Below are positions 6,998 through 15,131 of a DNA stretch of 17,640 nt, one piece after another. Source of the DNA: JBEKVE01 sp049514335 (GTDB taxonomy: Bacteria > Actinomycetota > Acidimicrobiia > Acidimicrobiales > UBA8190); the NCBI GenBank assembly GCA_049514335.1, contig JBEKVE010000117.1, positions 1 through 17,640 of the forward strand, in the 5' to 3' direction. The notes under the pieces were generated by a model. That model saw nothing but the letters and a program-made list of their open reading frames with translations. It was not told the origin of the DNA and searched no databases. The position numbers and the translations under genes are program-made. Numbering within the stretch: position 1 is the stretch's first letter; every line of letters begins with the position of its first letter.

Positions 6998-8434
6998 TCA
7001 GCCCACGCCGGCCTCCACCCGCGGCGCATCACGCGCCGCGGGAACGGGCTCGTGACGCTGCGCCGCATCGTCATCGGGCTCGGGCTCGCGCCTTCCCGGG
7101 GCCGTCATAGCCACGAGCGCCCAGATCGTCATGTCCACCAGGAATGCCATCTGGTCGAAAATGGTGGTGCGCGTCACGCTCGTGCTCAGCCACCAGTGGA
7201 TCTCGATGGTCCCGAACACATAGGTGGCGCCGATCACCACCAGGCCGGCGAGCGCCACCGTCCACAGCCACGCCGGGTTGGCGGCGCCGACGCGCCGGCG
7301 GCGGTGGCGCAGCGTGAGCGCTCCCACGAGCAGCACCACCAGCGCGGCGGGGGCGAGATCGAGCTGCCTCCCCATCGACGCCGCCGTGGCGCTCAGCCGC
7401 AGGGGGATCGACTCCGTGCGCCCCGAGATGAAGAGCTGGCTGCCGATCCCATTCAGCTTGACGAACGACGCCCACAACGCCCCGGGCACCATGGGAACGC
7501 CCGCCGTCAGCACCAGGCGTACCCAGCCGGCGCCCCCGAGCGCCCGGGCCGCGCCGGGCAAGCGTCGTGCCCACCCCTCGCCCGACCCGTGGCGCCCGCG
7601 TCGCGCGGCCCAGGGAACACAGCGCACGGCCACGAGCACGGAGATGGCGCCGCTCACCACGAAGCCCTCGTTCTTGGTGAGTGACGCCACAACGATGCAG
7701 AGCCAGGCAACGAGGAGGTTGCGGCTGGTCCGGGGCAGGACGAGCCCGTACACGACGGCAACCAGAGCGGCGGCCGACCACAAGGTGTCGGTGTAGCCGT
7801 TCACTGCGAACTGGCCCGAGATCCCGAACACCGCCCCGCAGAAGCCGATGACGACGACGACCGCCCCCGCCCGCCGCACGACACCTGCGCGGGGGGGAAC
7901 GACTCGAGTGATCCCCGCGGCCAGCACGGCAACGGCACACGCGCTCAGCACGGCCGTCGCCACCACCGCCAGCCGCTGGTCGACGTGACCCACCACGGCG
8001 TAGGCGAGCGCTCCCGTGCCCGGCACGAGCGGCGGATAGTCGGTGTTGGTGAAGCCGTAGACGTTGCTCGTGAGGCCGGCCACCAGCGTGTGGTGCCCGC
8101 CCCACACCAGGGCGGTGTGGACCAGCCAGATGGCCTGGGCATCGAAGCCTATGACCGGCGCCTGCAACACGAGGAGAGGCCATCCCACGCCGGCGAGGAA
8201 CGGCACGGCCAGGCCGAGGGCGGCGGCAATATTGGCCAGGACCGCCACCACCACGAAGCAGCCGCCGATCGACCCCCCCACCCCGAACTCGATGGTGGCG
8301 GCGATGCCGGCCATGGCCGAGGAGGCGAGGGGAACGAGGAAGAGCGTGGCCGAGGAGATCCCCGCCACCGCCAGCGCGGGCAGGAGCCCGACCAGGCACA
8401 GCTCGACGAGTCCGGCGACGCCGTGGACGATCAT
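6998..8434 (-). CDS. GT-C-type polytopic membrane glycosyltransferase, 478 aa
   Basis: A highly hydrophobic multi-pass protein (about 10 or more helices) resembling the GT39/ArnT-like GT-C superfamily. These enzymes use a polyprenyl-phosphate sugar on the outer face of the membrane to glycosylate lipid, glycan or protein. The first external loop contains FDAQAIW (97-103), with the acidic residue expected for GT-C catalysis, followed by TDYPPLVPG (131-139), a common companion motif. The mid-protein segment LVAWLCIVVASLTKNEGF is also typical. The start is ATG 8434, which forms an ATGA overlap with the stop of the upstream gene. The open frame to 8527 is discarded because it overlaps that gene. 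This is the last gene of the minus-strand operon. The C-terminus is polar (EPDDDAAQRHEP). Acceptor and donor are unknown. Confidence 0.85.
   Translation of the reverse strand: MIVHGVAGLVELCLVGLLPALAVAGISSATLFLVPLASSAMAGIAATIEFGVGGSIGGCFVVVAVLANIAAALGLAVPFLAGVGWPLLVLQAPVIGFDAQAIWLVHTALVWGGHHTLVAGLTSNVYGFTNTDYPPLVPGTGALAYAVVGHVDQRLAVVATAVLSACAVAVLAAGITRVVPPRAGVVRRAGAVVVVIGFCGAVFGISGQFAVNGYTDTLWSAAALVAVVYGLVLPRTSRNLLVAWLCIVVASLTKNEGFVVSGAISVLVAVRCVPWAARRGRHGSGEGWARRLPGAARALGGAGWVRLVLTAGVPMVPGALWASFVKLNGIGSQLFISGRTESIPLRLSATAASMGRQLDLAPAALVVLLVGALTLRHRRRRVGAANPAWLWTVALAGLVVIGATYVFGTIEIHWWLSTSVTRTTIFDQMAFLVDMTIWALVAMTAPGRREPEPDDDAAQRHEPVPAARDAPRVEAGVG
7018..7042. terminator. Perfect 10-bp inverted repeat at the convergent junction, possible terminator
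   Basis: CCCGCGGCGC (7018-7027) and GCGCCGCGGG (7033-7042) are perfectly complementary around the 5-nt loop ATCAC. The hairpin begins 26 nt after the permease stop and lies inside the last codons of the opposing glycosyltransferase gene. There is no T-run, so it is not a classical intrinsic terminator. In very GC-rich genomes such stems may still pause or end transcription or protect the 3' end. Confidence 0.45.
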
Positions 8435-8874
8435 CGGCGGTGCGCCACGACGCCCACGCCCCAACACGGACCCTTTGACAGCGCCAGCTCCCACGGCGCT
8501 CGGCGGTTCCAGGTGGGGGTGGCCCACGGCGTGGCGTACTCCACCAACGCCGCGTCGTCGGCGTTGCGCGGCCCGCCGGTGTAGAACGATGCACCCTTCG
8601 GCACGTCACGGCGTATCTCCCCCTGCAGGCACGCGAATTGGGTGGCGTTGATGTGGTACTGGTTGTCGAGGACCGGGCCCGAGAGCAGCGAGGTGGTGCG
8701 CACCGTGTTGGCGAACTCCACGCCCACCGACACCGCCGCGATCACGACGACGGCCGCGGCACCCAGTACCGATGCCACGCGCCGTCGGGGGCGGGCACGG
8801 TGGCCGTCCCGCACGTCGCGGCCCCGCACGTGGGCACCCCGCCGGCGGGTCGCCGACGACGAACCGTCGGGCAT
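8431..8874 (-). CDS. Small single-pass membrane protein, unknown function, 147 aa
   Basis: I do not recognise this family. An Arg-rich cytoplasmic N-terminus (GHRARPRRR, 24-32) precedes one hydrophobic helix (about 33-52, VASVLGAAAVVVIAAVSVGV). An outer domain of about 90 residues follows, with two cysteines (Cys82, Cys137) that could form a disulfide. The ATG at 8874 has a GGGG 7 nt upstream. The stop TGA overlaps the ATG of the GT-C gene (ATGA, 8431-8434), so the two are probably translationally coupled. The upstream frame to 9306 is the shadow of the methyltransferase. The context suggests an accessory or partner of the GT-C enzyme, or an assembly factor in the glycan pathway; this is inferred only from position. 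Confidence 0.75.
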   Translation of the reverse strand: MPDGSSSATRRRGAHVRGRDVRDGHRARPRRRVASVLGAAAVVVIAAVSVGVEFANTVRTTSLLSGPVLDNQYHINATQFACLQGEIRRDVPKGASFYTGGPRNADDAALVEYATPWATPTWNRRAPWELALSKGPCWGVGVVAHRR

Positions 8875-8912
8875 CTGCGTTCCCCGCCTGTCCGGTAGCC
8901 GCGGTCCGACGA

Positions 8913-9833
8913 TTACCCGGAGGTCTCGTCGCCCACGCCGGAGCTCTGCAGGAGCCCCAGCAGGTGACGCAGGTGACCCTGGCGCTCGCGACCTCGGGTC
9001 CGTATGGCAGCCAGCTCGAACCACAAATCGGGGATGTGCACCCGCCGCAACTGGCGCACCTCTTCCTCGAGCTCGCCGATGCGCGTCATAGCCTCCAGGA
9101 AGACCCGTTGGGCCGCGGCGGCAGGAAGGATCGGGGGATGCGCGAGCACCGGCGCTCCGAGCGGGGCCACGCTCAGCACGAACTGGTACGTCAGCCCCTC
9201 GGGATCGGCCTCGAGCCGGCCCACGAGCTCGGGATCGGCGTCGTCGATGGTGATCTCGGTCGTCCCGAGCGGCCTGGTCACGCGGGCCAGGTCGAACATG
9301 GCCCACCCGGCCTGCTCCAACAGGTCGTCGACCCCGGCCCGATCGAAGAACCGGAGATGCGTCCGGTCGAGCAGACCTACGTCGGTGTACTGGAAGCGCC
9401 CTTCGAGCAGCGACAGGCGCATCGAGACGTGGGCCACGTTGGGGAGCGATACGACCCCCCAGCCGCCGTCGGCCAGCACGCCCGCCACCTGCCCGAGCAC
9501 CGCCACGGGATCACCGAGGTGCTCGAGGACATCGAGCATGAGCACGACGTCGAACTGCTGGCCGTCGAACTGCTCGGCCAGCGACATGGTGGACAGGTCA
9601 CCGATCACCACGTCCTCGCACACCCCCCGGGCCGCCTCCGCCGCCTCGGGATCGATGTCCACCCCCCACACCCGGCAACCCATCTGCTTCAGGATTGCCG
9701 CCACCGACCCGTCGGCCACACCAAGGTCGAGCACCCGGCAGTTGGCCGGCACTCTCCCGATGGCCAGGATGTGGGCGTCGTTGATGCCGATGAGGTTGAC
9801 GTCGGCGGTGTAGCGCGACGCCGGTGGGCTCAC
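8913..9833 (-). CDS. Class I SAM-dependent methyltransferase with C-terminal helical/coiled-coil tail, 306 aa
   Basis: A Methyltransf_23-like enzyme that would transfer a methyl group from S-adenosylmethionine, here probably to a sugar or glycan chain end. Motif I is VLDLGVADGSVA (34-45). The acidic end of strand 2 is VWGVDIDPEA (55-64). The post-I region carries DVVLMLDVLEHLGDP (95-109), followed by VVSLPNVAH (127-135) and LLDRTHLRFFD (154-164), a signature common in sugar-locus methyltransferases. After the catalytic domain, residues about 243-295 are charged and helical (IGELEEEVRQLRR), a likely short coiled coil. The start is GTG 9833, forming a GTGA overlap with the stop of the coiled-coil gene. 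The longer open frame to 10070 is discarded because it overlaps that gene. It ends in TAA, 38 nt before the next gene. Confidence 0.9.
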   Translation of the reverse strand: MSPPASRYTADVNLIGINDAHILAIGRVPANCRVLDLGVADGSVAAILKQMGCRVWGVDIDPEAAEAARGVCEDVVIGDLSTMSLAEQFDGQQFDVVLMLDVLEHLGDPVAVLGQVAGVLADGGWGVVSLPNVAHVSMRLSLLEGRFQYTDVGLLDRTHLRFFDRAGVDDLLEQAGWAMFDLARVTRPLGTTEITIDDADPELVGRLEADPEGLTYQFVLSVAPLGAPVLAHPPILPAAAAQRVFLEAMTRIGELEEEVRQLRRVHIPDLWFELAAIRTRGRERQGHLRHLLGLLQSSGVGDETSG

Positions 9834-10129
9834 AGGAACCGCCGGAGCTTGGCATAGACGTCGCGGGCCGGGGCCGACCAGCGGAACAGCTTCGTGTTGC
9901 GCAGCGACTCCAGCTGTTCGAGCAGCACCTGGTTCTCCTGGGCCACGTCGCCGAAACCGGCCCGCTCCATCCCCGCCATGCCGTTCTCGCCCCGTTCGAG
10001 CTGCAGGAGTCGGCGGTTCAGGTCCTTGAGGAGCGCCTCGCGCTGCTCGAGACGCTGCTCCAGGGCACACACCTCGGATTCGAGCGTCCGGATCCTGGTC
10101 CCGTCGGCGGCCGTGCTGTGGTCAACCAT
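9830..10129 (-). CDS. Small coiled-coil protein of a glycosyltransferase locus, 99 aa
   Basis: The product is mostly heptad-like helix: IRTLESEVCALEQRLEQR (13-30), LLKDLNRRLLQLER (33-46) and a second stretch QENQVLLEQLESLRNTK (64-80). It ends in LFRWSAPARDVYAKLRRFL. That ending resembles the tail often attached to glycosyltransferases and methyltransferases in actinobacterial surface-glycan clusters (SxxxR-T/APLR-like). I assign no enzymatic function; a scaffold or chain-length/complex-organising role is an inference. The start is ATG 10129, with GAGG about 5 nt upstream. GTG 10135, two codons earlier, would overlap that ribosome site. The stop overlaps the methyltransferase GTG (9830-9833), and the upstream gene ends 18 nt before. 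Confidence 0.75.
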   Translation of the reverse strand: MVDHSTAADGTRIRTLESEVCALEQRLEQREALLKDLNRRLLQLERGENGMAGMERAGFGDVAQENQVLLEQLESLRNTKLFRWSAPARDVYAKLRRFL

Positions 10130-10147
10130 GCGCACCTCGTTGCATCG

Positions 10148-11998
10148 TCATTCGCTCCAGGGCAGGAAGGGATAGCGGGCCCGGAAGTCGGCCATCAACG
10201 GAGCGGTGTCTAGGTTCACGGTCTGCTGGCGCGACTGGGCGTGCACGCGGTAGCAGCCCACGAACTCCGGGACGAAGGCCCCGAAGGCCCCCATCGCCGC
10301 CAGCCGCAGCCAGAACTCGTAGTCCTCCCAGCCACGGAGACTGCTGTCGACGTCGTAGCCCCCCGCCTCGTCCCACACCGGGCGGCGGATCATGGCCATG
10401 GCGTCGATGTAGTTGCCCATGGTCAGGCGCTCGACGTCCCAGGGGAGGTGGCTCAGCAACCCCGGGTCGCCGATGCGGGCGATGATGCCGTAGGAGAAGG
10501 CGGCGCCGGGCTCGCGGTCGAGCGCATCGGACAGCTTGCGCAGCGTCGTCGGATAGACGAGGTTGTCGGCGTCGAGGATGAAGACGCGGTCCGACCGGGC
10601 GTGGGCGATGCCGGTGTTGCGGGCCACCCCCACACCGGCGTTGGCCGCCCGGGCCACGAGCTTCGTGGGGAACCAGTGCGTCTCCGCCATGGCCTGGGTG
10701 ATGACGTCGACCGAATCGTCCTCGGAATGGTCGTCGACCACCACCAGCTCTACCGCCACGCCGAGCGAGCACCGCACCGAGGCCATGGCGTCGGTGACGT
10801 GGGACCGGTAGTTGTACGACGTGACGAGCACCGTGACCTCGGGGGTGGCGTCGTCCCACGACTCGGTGGTCGTCACATCGACGTGATCGGCGCTGCCGTG
10901 CACCAGCCGGGCCTGGAGCGCCTCGACCTGCTGCAACAGCTGGGTCTCGCCGTCCAGGAGATCCTTCACCCGCGAGATCATGTTGCGGGTGGCGTCGCCG
11001 ACGGGGGCAGGCCCGGCCGGCACCGGTGCGGGGCGCAGCGCCATCGGCTTGGGCGCTGGCGCCCGACGCCGGACGCCGGGGACGACGGCCTCCTCCAGGT
11101 GGGTGCACACCGGCTGCAAAAGCGTCTTCAGCTCGAGCTTGGTGCGCACGAAGTCGTAGGCCGCACCGGCGAGCTCGGCTCGCAACGGCTCGTCGATGAC
11201 CATGCTGGCGGCGTACGCGCTCACAACGTCGGCCGGCGCGGCGATGAGGTGCTCGCCGGGCAGGAGCGGCCCGTAGTCCGTCGAGGACTCGGTCACCACC
11301 AGGCACCCGTTCACCACCGCCTCGAGCACGCGGACCCACTCGAAGTAGGGGACCTCGTCGCGGTGCACGTTGAGCAGCACGCGGCTCGACGCCAACATCT
11401 CCCACTTGGCCTCGGACGCCACGAAGTTGGCCCGCGGCTCGCTCATGGGCCGGGGGAATTCGAACAGTCGGATGTCGGCGTTGCAGTCCCACAGCAGGTG
11501 GGCGGCCTCGGCCAGGATCCGGTCCCGCCGAGGTGTCATCGAGCCGAGGAACAGAAGGTCGGTCGGTCTCGGTCGAGTCGGCTCGCCGCCCCAGCGGTCC
11601 CAGCTGGGGTGGTACCCCAGCTGGAGGTGCATGGCGTCGAGACCGCGGCTGCGCAACTCGTCGACGGCGTAGGGGCTTATGTCGAGGACCGCCGCGCCTA
11701 CGCCGGCATAGTGCGTCCCGAGCTCGAACCAGCGGGTGCCGGGCTGCTCCACACCGATCGACACGCTGGCCGCGGCGGCCTGGAGCAATTCCTGCTCGGT
11801 GTGGTCGCGCTGCAGCGTGAAGAACTCGTGCGGTGCCATCACCAGGTTGACCCGGTCGCGACCGCGCTCGGGCAGGCCCGGAGCGGGGAAGACGGTGTCG
11901 TAGCCGAGATCTCCCAGCGCCGCCGCCAGCACGGCGGCGATCTCGGTCATGAAGACGTTGCCTCGGTCGCTGACGTAGACGTGGTAGCTGCGGCTCAT
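10148..11998 (-). CDS. Two-domain glycosyltransferase (GT-B-like N-terminus, GT2 C-terminus), 616 aa
   Basis: Two catalytic modules are visible. Residues 1 to about 300 look like a GT-B enzyme with a GT1/GT4-like C-lobe: DLLFLGSMTPRRDRIL (147-162), ASSRVLLNVHRDE (203-215) and the donor-site segment FEWVRVLEAVVNGCLVVTE (219-237). A Pro/Ala-rich linker (310-335) and a short coiled coil (345-366, LLDGETQLLQQVEALQARL) follow. From 386 a GT2 (GT-A fold) domain starts with EVTVLVTSYNYRSHV, with VVVDDHSEDDS (419-429), the metal-binding DAD (476-478) and GWEDYEFWLRL (556-566). The enzyme is probably cytoplasmic and adds two sugars in sequence to a glycan. The start is ATG 11998, 32 nt after YfhO; no strong Shine-Dalgarno is seen. 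The very long open frame to 14926 is spurious, being antiphase to the YfhO gene. Confidence 0.9.
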   Translation of the reverse strand: MSRSYHVYVSDRGNVFMTEIAAVLAAALGDLGYDTVFPAPGLPERGRDRVNLVMAPHEFFTLQRDHTEQELLQAAAASVSIGVEQPGTRWFELGTHYAGVGAAVLDISPYAVDELRSRGLDAMHLQLGYHPSWDRWGGEPTRPRPTDLLFLGSMTPRRDRILAEAAHLLWDCNADIRLFEFPRPMSEPRANFVASEAKWEMLASSRVLLNVHRDEVPYFEWVRVLEAVVNGCLVVTESSTDYGPLLPGEHLIAAPADVVSAYAASMVIDEPLRAELAGAAYDFVRTKLELKTLLQPVCTHLEEAVVPGVRRRAPAPKPMALRPAPVPAGPAPVGDATRNMISRVKDLLDGETQLLQQVEALQARLVHGSADHVDVTTTESWDDATPEVTVLVTSYNYRSHVTDAMASVRCSLGVAVELVVVDDHSEDDSVDVITQAMAETHWFPTKLVARAANAGVGVARNTGIAHARSDRVFILDADNLVYPTTLRKLSDALDREPGAAFSYGIIARIGDPGLLSHLPWDVERLTMGNYIDAMAMIRRPVWDEAGGYDVDSSLRGWEDYEFWLRLAAMGAFGAFVPEFVGCYRVHAQSRQQTVNLDTAPLMADFRARYPFLPWSE

Positions 11999-12030
11999 GG
12001 GCACCGAGGGGTCAGGGCCACGTCGCCAGC

Positions 12031-14514
12031 CTAACCCGCACCGTCCGGACCGTCGGCGACCGCCACGGGGGCGTGCAACGGCCGCTCGATGCGCCGCGGC
12101 GGGGGTGGCGCCGCTGCGCCGGACGGGCGGGCGTGGCGAGGTGGGCGGGGCCGACGGCGCACCGCAGTGACCAAGGGGGCGAGCAGGATGGCGATGCACA
12201 CGAGCAACGCCACCACGCTGAGCGCCACACCCTTGGCGAGGCCGACCGGGCTGTAGCGCATCCGCACCACCGCCGTGCCGGCGGGGACGCGGACCACCTG
12301 CTCGTTGAAGTCCCCTCGCTGCACGGGCACCGGAGCCCCGTTCACCGAGGCCGTCCACCCCGGGTCCCACATGTCGGGGACGACGAGGTACCCCGGCGCC
12401 GAGGACCGGACCCGCACAACGGCGCTGTTCACACCCTCGGTGGCAGACAGGACCCGGGCGTGCCCCGGAGCGTGCGCCGGCGGTCCGGCACTGTCGAGGA
12501 TGACTTGGCGCCGGTAGTCGAAAGAGGGCCCGGTGAAGGCGGCCAGCGCCGTGGCGTCGTCGGACACGTGCCGTGCGTCGAACACCACGACGGGACCGGT
12601 GGGCGGACCCGTCCAGGTGAGGACCGAACCGTCGGCGCCGGTGTAGGTGGTCTTCCAGCCGAGTGCCTCGATCCTGGACACGAGCGATGTGGCGGCCATG
12701 ACCGGCGGCGTGACCGCGATCTGGTCGACCCCCACTCTCGGCAGGAGGTCGAAACGCACCAGGGGCGCGTCGTAGGTGGGCTGGAAGGCGCTCGTGAGCT
12801 TGGTGGCGATCACCTCGCCGGGATCCTCCCCGCCCACGACGCGCCACAGGTCCACCGTGCGGGTGGGCACCGAGCTGTCGTAACCGTTGGCGCTGGCGAT
12901 CCCGAAGACGAGAGGGTCGTCGGAATCGAGCATGGGCGGCTGCCACGTGCCGGCGGTGTCGTTGGCGGGAAGCACGCGGTCGGGCCACCCCGCCACCCCG
13001 CCTCCCCCGGCCTGCAAGGCCCGGACGAGCGGGGTGGCCGGGAACGACAGGGCCGGCGTCGACGGCAGGAAGGGGGGGTTGATCTGCCGGCCGTAGTGGC
13101 CCAGTTGCAGCGCGGTGAGCGCCACCACGACCACCCCCACGCCGCGCGCCGCCCACCACCGGCCGGGGTGCGATCGCCGCCCGAGCCCGACGGCCGCCAC
13201 GGTCCCGACGGCGTCGGGCGTCGAAGCGGATGTCGGGACCGGCACAGGGACCGGCCCCGAGATCTTTCTCATGATGGCGTCGAGACCCACCGCCCCGAGG
13301 ACGGCGAGGCCCAGGTCGAACAGGAACAGCAGCCGCGAGTAGGGCCGGAAGATGTTCATGCCGGGAATGAGGGTGAAGGCGAGCCAGCTCACCGGGCCGC
13401 CCACCGCCACGAGCACCGATCCGAGCACGAGGCCGCGCCCGAGGCCCGATCCTTTGCGCCGCAGGACGATCCCGACGAGCGCGCACAGTGCGGTCAGGGT
13501 TCCGGCGAACGCCACCTCGAAGTTCATCTCCGTGGCGGTGATGGGGAGCGGGGCGGGCCACACTGCGTAGCGCAGGTCCGAGAACGACAGCAGCATGCCC
13601 TTGGAGATCTCGGCGAACGTGAGCGACTGGCGCGAGATGCCGCTCAGGGCCGATGCCGTGGGCACGAGCACGAATGCGGCCAGCCCGATCCCGAGCACGG
13701 CGCTCGTCACGGCCCGGGCTGGTGGCACGAGCGGCCGCGCCGCCGCCGAACGCCGTCGCGCCACGGCGCCACCCAAGGCCAGCAGGCCGCCGTACAGACA
13801 GATCGTCACGGCGGCAATGTCGGCGAAGAGCAGGTGCGTGGAGACGAAGAGCAGAGCCAGCGAGGCCGCCGCGGCCACGGTCCAGCGCCACGAGCGCAGC
13901 ACCGAGCGCCGCATGGTGACGAGCCCGGCGGGGAGCCAGCAGAACACGGGGGCGACCACCTCGAGTTGCAGCCAGGCCAGCGTGAAGGAGCCGAACATCC
14001 AGGCCACGGCGCCGAAAAGCGCAGCCAGCGGGCTCAGCTCCAGATCGACGAGGAGCCAGTACATGAACAGGCCGGCGAACGTGACGTGGAACAGCGACAG
14101 GGCGTTGTGCGCCGTCCGGGGGCTCACGAGGTCGGCGAGCACGAGCCGGGGCGGATAGAGCAGCGCGCTGGAGCCGTCGGCGTACAGGGGCTGGCCGCCG
14201 AAAGAGTCCGGATTCCACAGTGGGATCGTCCCCTGACGCAGGTCGAGGGTGAGCTCGCTCTGCCACGGGTAGTTGAGCGCCGCCTGGTCCGATTGGGGGT
14301 AGAAGGTCTGCCCGTTGTTGTTGGCCGCCCACGGGAACACGGCGTCCTCGTAGCCGGGGACGGCGGAGAACGAGCTGCCCTCGAGCAGGGGGAAGAACCA
14401 GGCCAGCGAGAGGACGATGATGATGCCGGCGCACAGCAGGTGTGGGCTCCGAGCGACGCCGCGCCAGCTGCGTCGCGCCGAGCCGGACGTCGTGGGCTGC
14501 CCGACGCCAGTCAC
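12031..14514 (-). CDS. YfhO-like polytopic membrane protein, 827 aa
   Basis: A large multi-pass protein of the YfhO family, GT-C-like proteins linked to glycosylation of surface polymers from lipid-linked sugars. After a short basic N-terminus the first helix is at about 27-44 (LLCAGIIIVLSLAWFFPL). The first outer loop contains the family hallmark LRQGTIPLWNPDSFGGQPL (92-110) and SSALLYPPRL (115-124). Many helices follow up to about residue 470. Then comes a soluble outer domain of roughly 280 residues ending in PDMWDPGWTASVNG, a YfhO-typical segment. A last helix lies at about 762-785, followed by a Pro/Arg-rich cytoplasmic tail. The start is GTG 14514, with a GTGA overlap with the acetyltransferase stop. 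It ends in TAG. The length is usual for the family. The sugar and acceptor cannot be inferred. Confidence 0.9.
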   Translation of the reverse strand: MTGVGQPTTSGSARRSWRGVARSPHLLCAGIIIVLSLAWFFPLLEGSSFSAVPGYEDAVFPWAANNNGQTFYPQSDQAALNYPWQSELTLDLRQGTIPLWNPDSFGGQPLYADGSSALLYPPRLVLADLVSPRTAHNALSLFHVTFAGLFMYWLLVDLELSPLAALFGAVAWMFGSFTLAWLQLEVVAPVFCWLPAGLVTMRRSVLRSWRWTVAAAASLALLFVSTHLLFADIAAVTICLYGGLLALGGAVARRRSAAARPLVPPARAVTSAVLGIGLAAFVLVPTASALSGISRQSLTFAEISKGMLLSFSDLRYAVWPAPLPITATEMNFEVAFAGTLTALCALVGIVLRRKGSGLGRGLVLGSVLVAVGGPVSWLAFTLIPGMNIFRPYSRLLFLFDLGLAVLGAVGLDAIMRKISGPVPVPVPTSASTPDAVGTVAAVGLGRRSHPGRWWAARGVGVVVVALTALQLGHYGRQINPPFLPSTPALSFPATPLVRALQAGGGGVAGWPDRVLPANDTAGTWQPPMLDSDDPLVFGIASANGYDSSVPTRTVDLWRVVGGEDPGEVIATKLTSAFQPTYDAPLVRFDLLPRVGVDQIAVTPPVMAATSLVSRIEALGWKTTYTGADGSVLTWTGPPTGPVVVFDARHVSDDATALAAFTGPSFDYRRQVILDSAGPPAHAPGHARVLSATEGVNSAVVRVRSSAPGYLVVPDMWDPGWTASVNGAPVPVQRGDFNEQVVRVPAGTAVVRMRYSPVGLAKGVALSVVALLVCIAILLAPLVTAVRRRPRPPRHARPSGAAAPPPPRRIERPLHAPVAVADGPDGAG

Positions 14515-15131
14515 CCCCGCGACAGCCAGTCGCGGGCCAGCTCGGCCTGGCGCACCACCCACTCCTCGGCGGTGACGGCGTAGCGGACGTGGTCCTCCCA
14601 CCGGCCGTCGATCTCCAGGTACCGGACGGCCACACCCTCCTCGCGCAGGTCGAGCTTCTCGACCACGCGCCGGCTGGCGTGGTTGCGGGGCACGATGGCG
14701 ATCTCCACCCGGTGCAGGCCGAGCTCCTCGAAGGCGAAGCGCAGCACCACCACCGTCGCCTCGGGCGCCAGCCCCTGCCCCGCCAGCGCCTCGTCCACCC
14801 AGTACCCGATGAAGGCGTTCTGGAACGGACCGCGTTGGATCGACGACAGCGTGATCTCGCCCGCGAAGCGCTCGCCGACGAAGATCCCGAACCCGTACCC
14901 GCTGCCGAGCTGTCGCTCGCGCTCACGGGCCGCGCACCGGGCGGCGAAGCTGGCTCGGTCCTCCGGGGTGGGAGGCGCCCCGGTGGGCCGCGGCTCCCAG
15001 GGCACCAACCACTGCCGGCAGCGGTTCCGGACTTCGTACCAGCCGTCGTAGTCGGCGTCGCCCAGCGTGCGCAGCCGGATCCGCTTGCCCCGCAGTTCGA
15101 GCGGCGTGCTGCGCGTCGTCCTGCCGATCAC
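14511..15131 (-). CDS. GNAT-family N-acetyltransferase (RimJ/RimL-like), 206 aa
   Basis: A GCN5-related acetyltransferase that would move an acetyl group from acetyl-CoA to an amine, either a protein N-terminus or a small amino-compound such as an amino sugar. The N-terminal part ELRGKRIRLRTLGDADYDGW (12-31) is typical of the RimJ/L type. The core strand FGIFVGERFAGEITL (81-95) and IGYWVDEALAGQGLAPEA (108-125) carry the acetyl-CoA-binding turn in a Q-x-L-A form. LGLHRVEIAIVPRNHASRRV (137-156) contains the Asn common at the end of motif A/B. The start is GTG 15131, overlapping the aminotransferase TGA (GTGA), and the stop overlaps the YfhO start. In a glycan operon, acetylation of an amino sugar made by the upstream transaminase is conceivable, but this is speculation. 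Confidence 0.88.
   Translation of the reverse strand: MIGRTTRSTPLELRGKRIRLRTLGDADYDGWYEVRNRCRQWLVPWEPRPTGAPPTPEDRASFAARCAARERERQLGSGYGFGIFVGERFAGEITLSSIQRGPFQNAFIGYWVDEALAGQGLAPEATVVVLRFAFEELGLHRVEIAIVPRNHASRRVVEKLDLREEGVAVRYLEIDGRWEDHVRYAVTAEEWVVRQAELARDWLSRG

Noticed and set aside
12073..14583. 836-residue open frame on the + strand opposite the YfhO gene
   Set aside because: It is Arg/Gly/His/Pro-rich with no recognisable domain. It mirrors the third-position GC bias of the real minus-strand gene, which has clear family motifs.
12031..14926. N-terminal extension of the fused glycosyltransferase frame to 14926
   Set aside because: The extension is out of phase with YfhO and the GNAT gene and is compositionally random. 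Homology begins at MSRSYHVYVS (11998).
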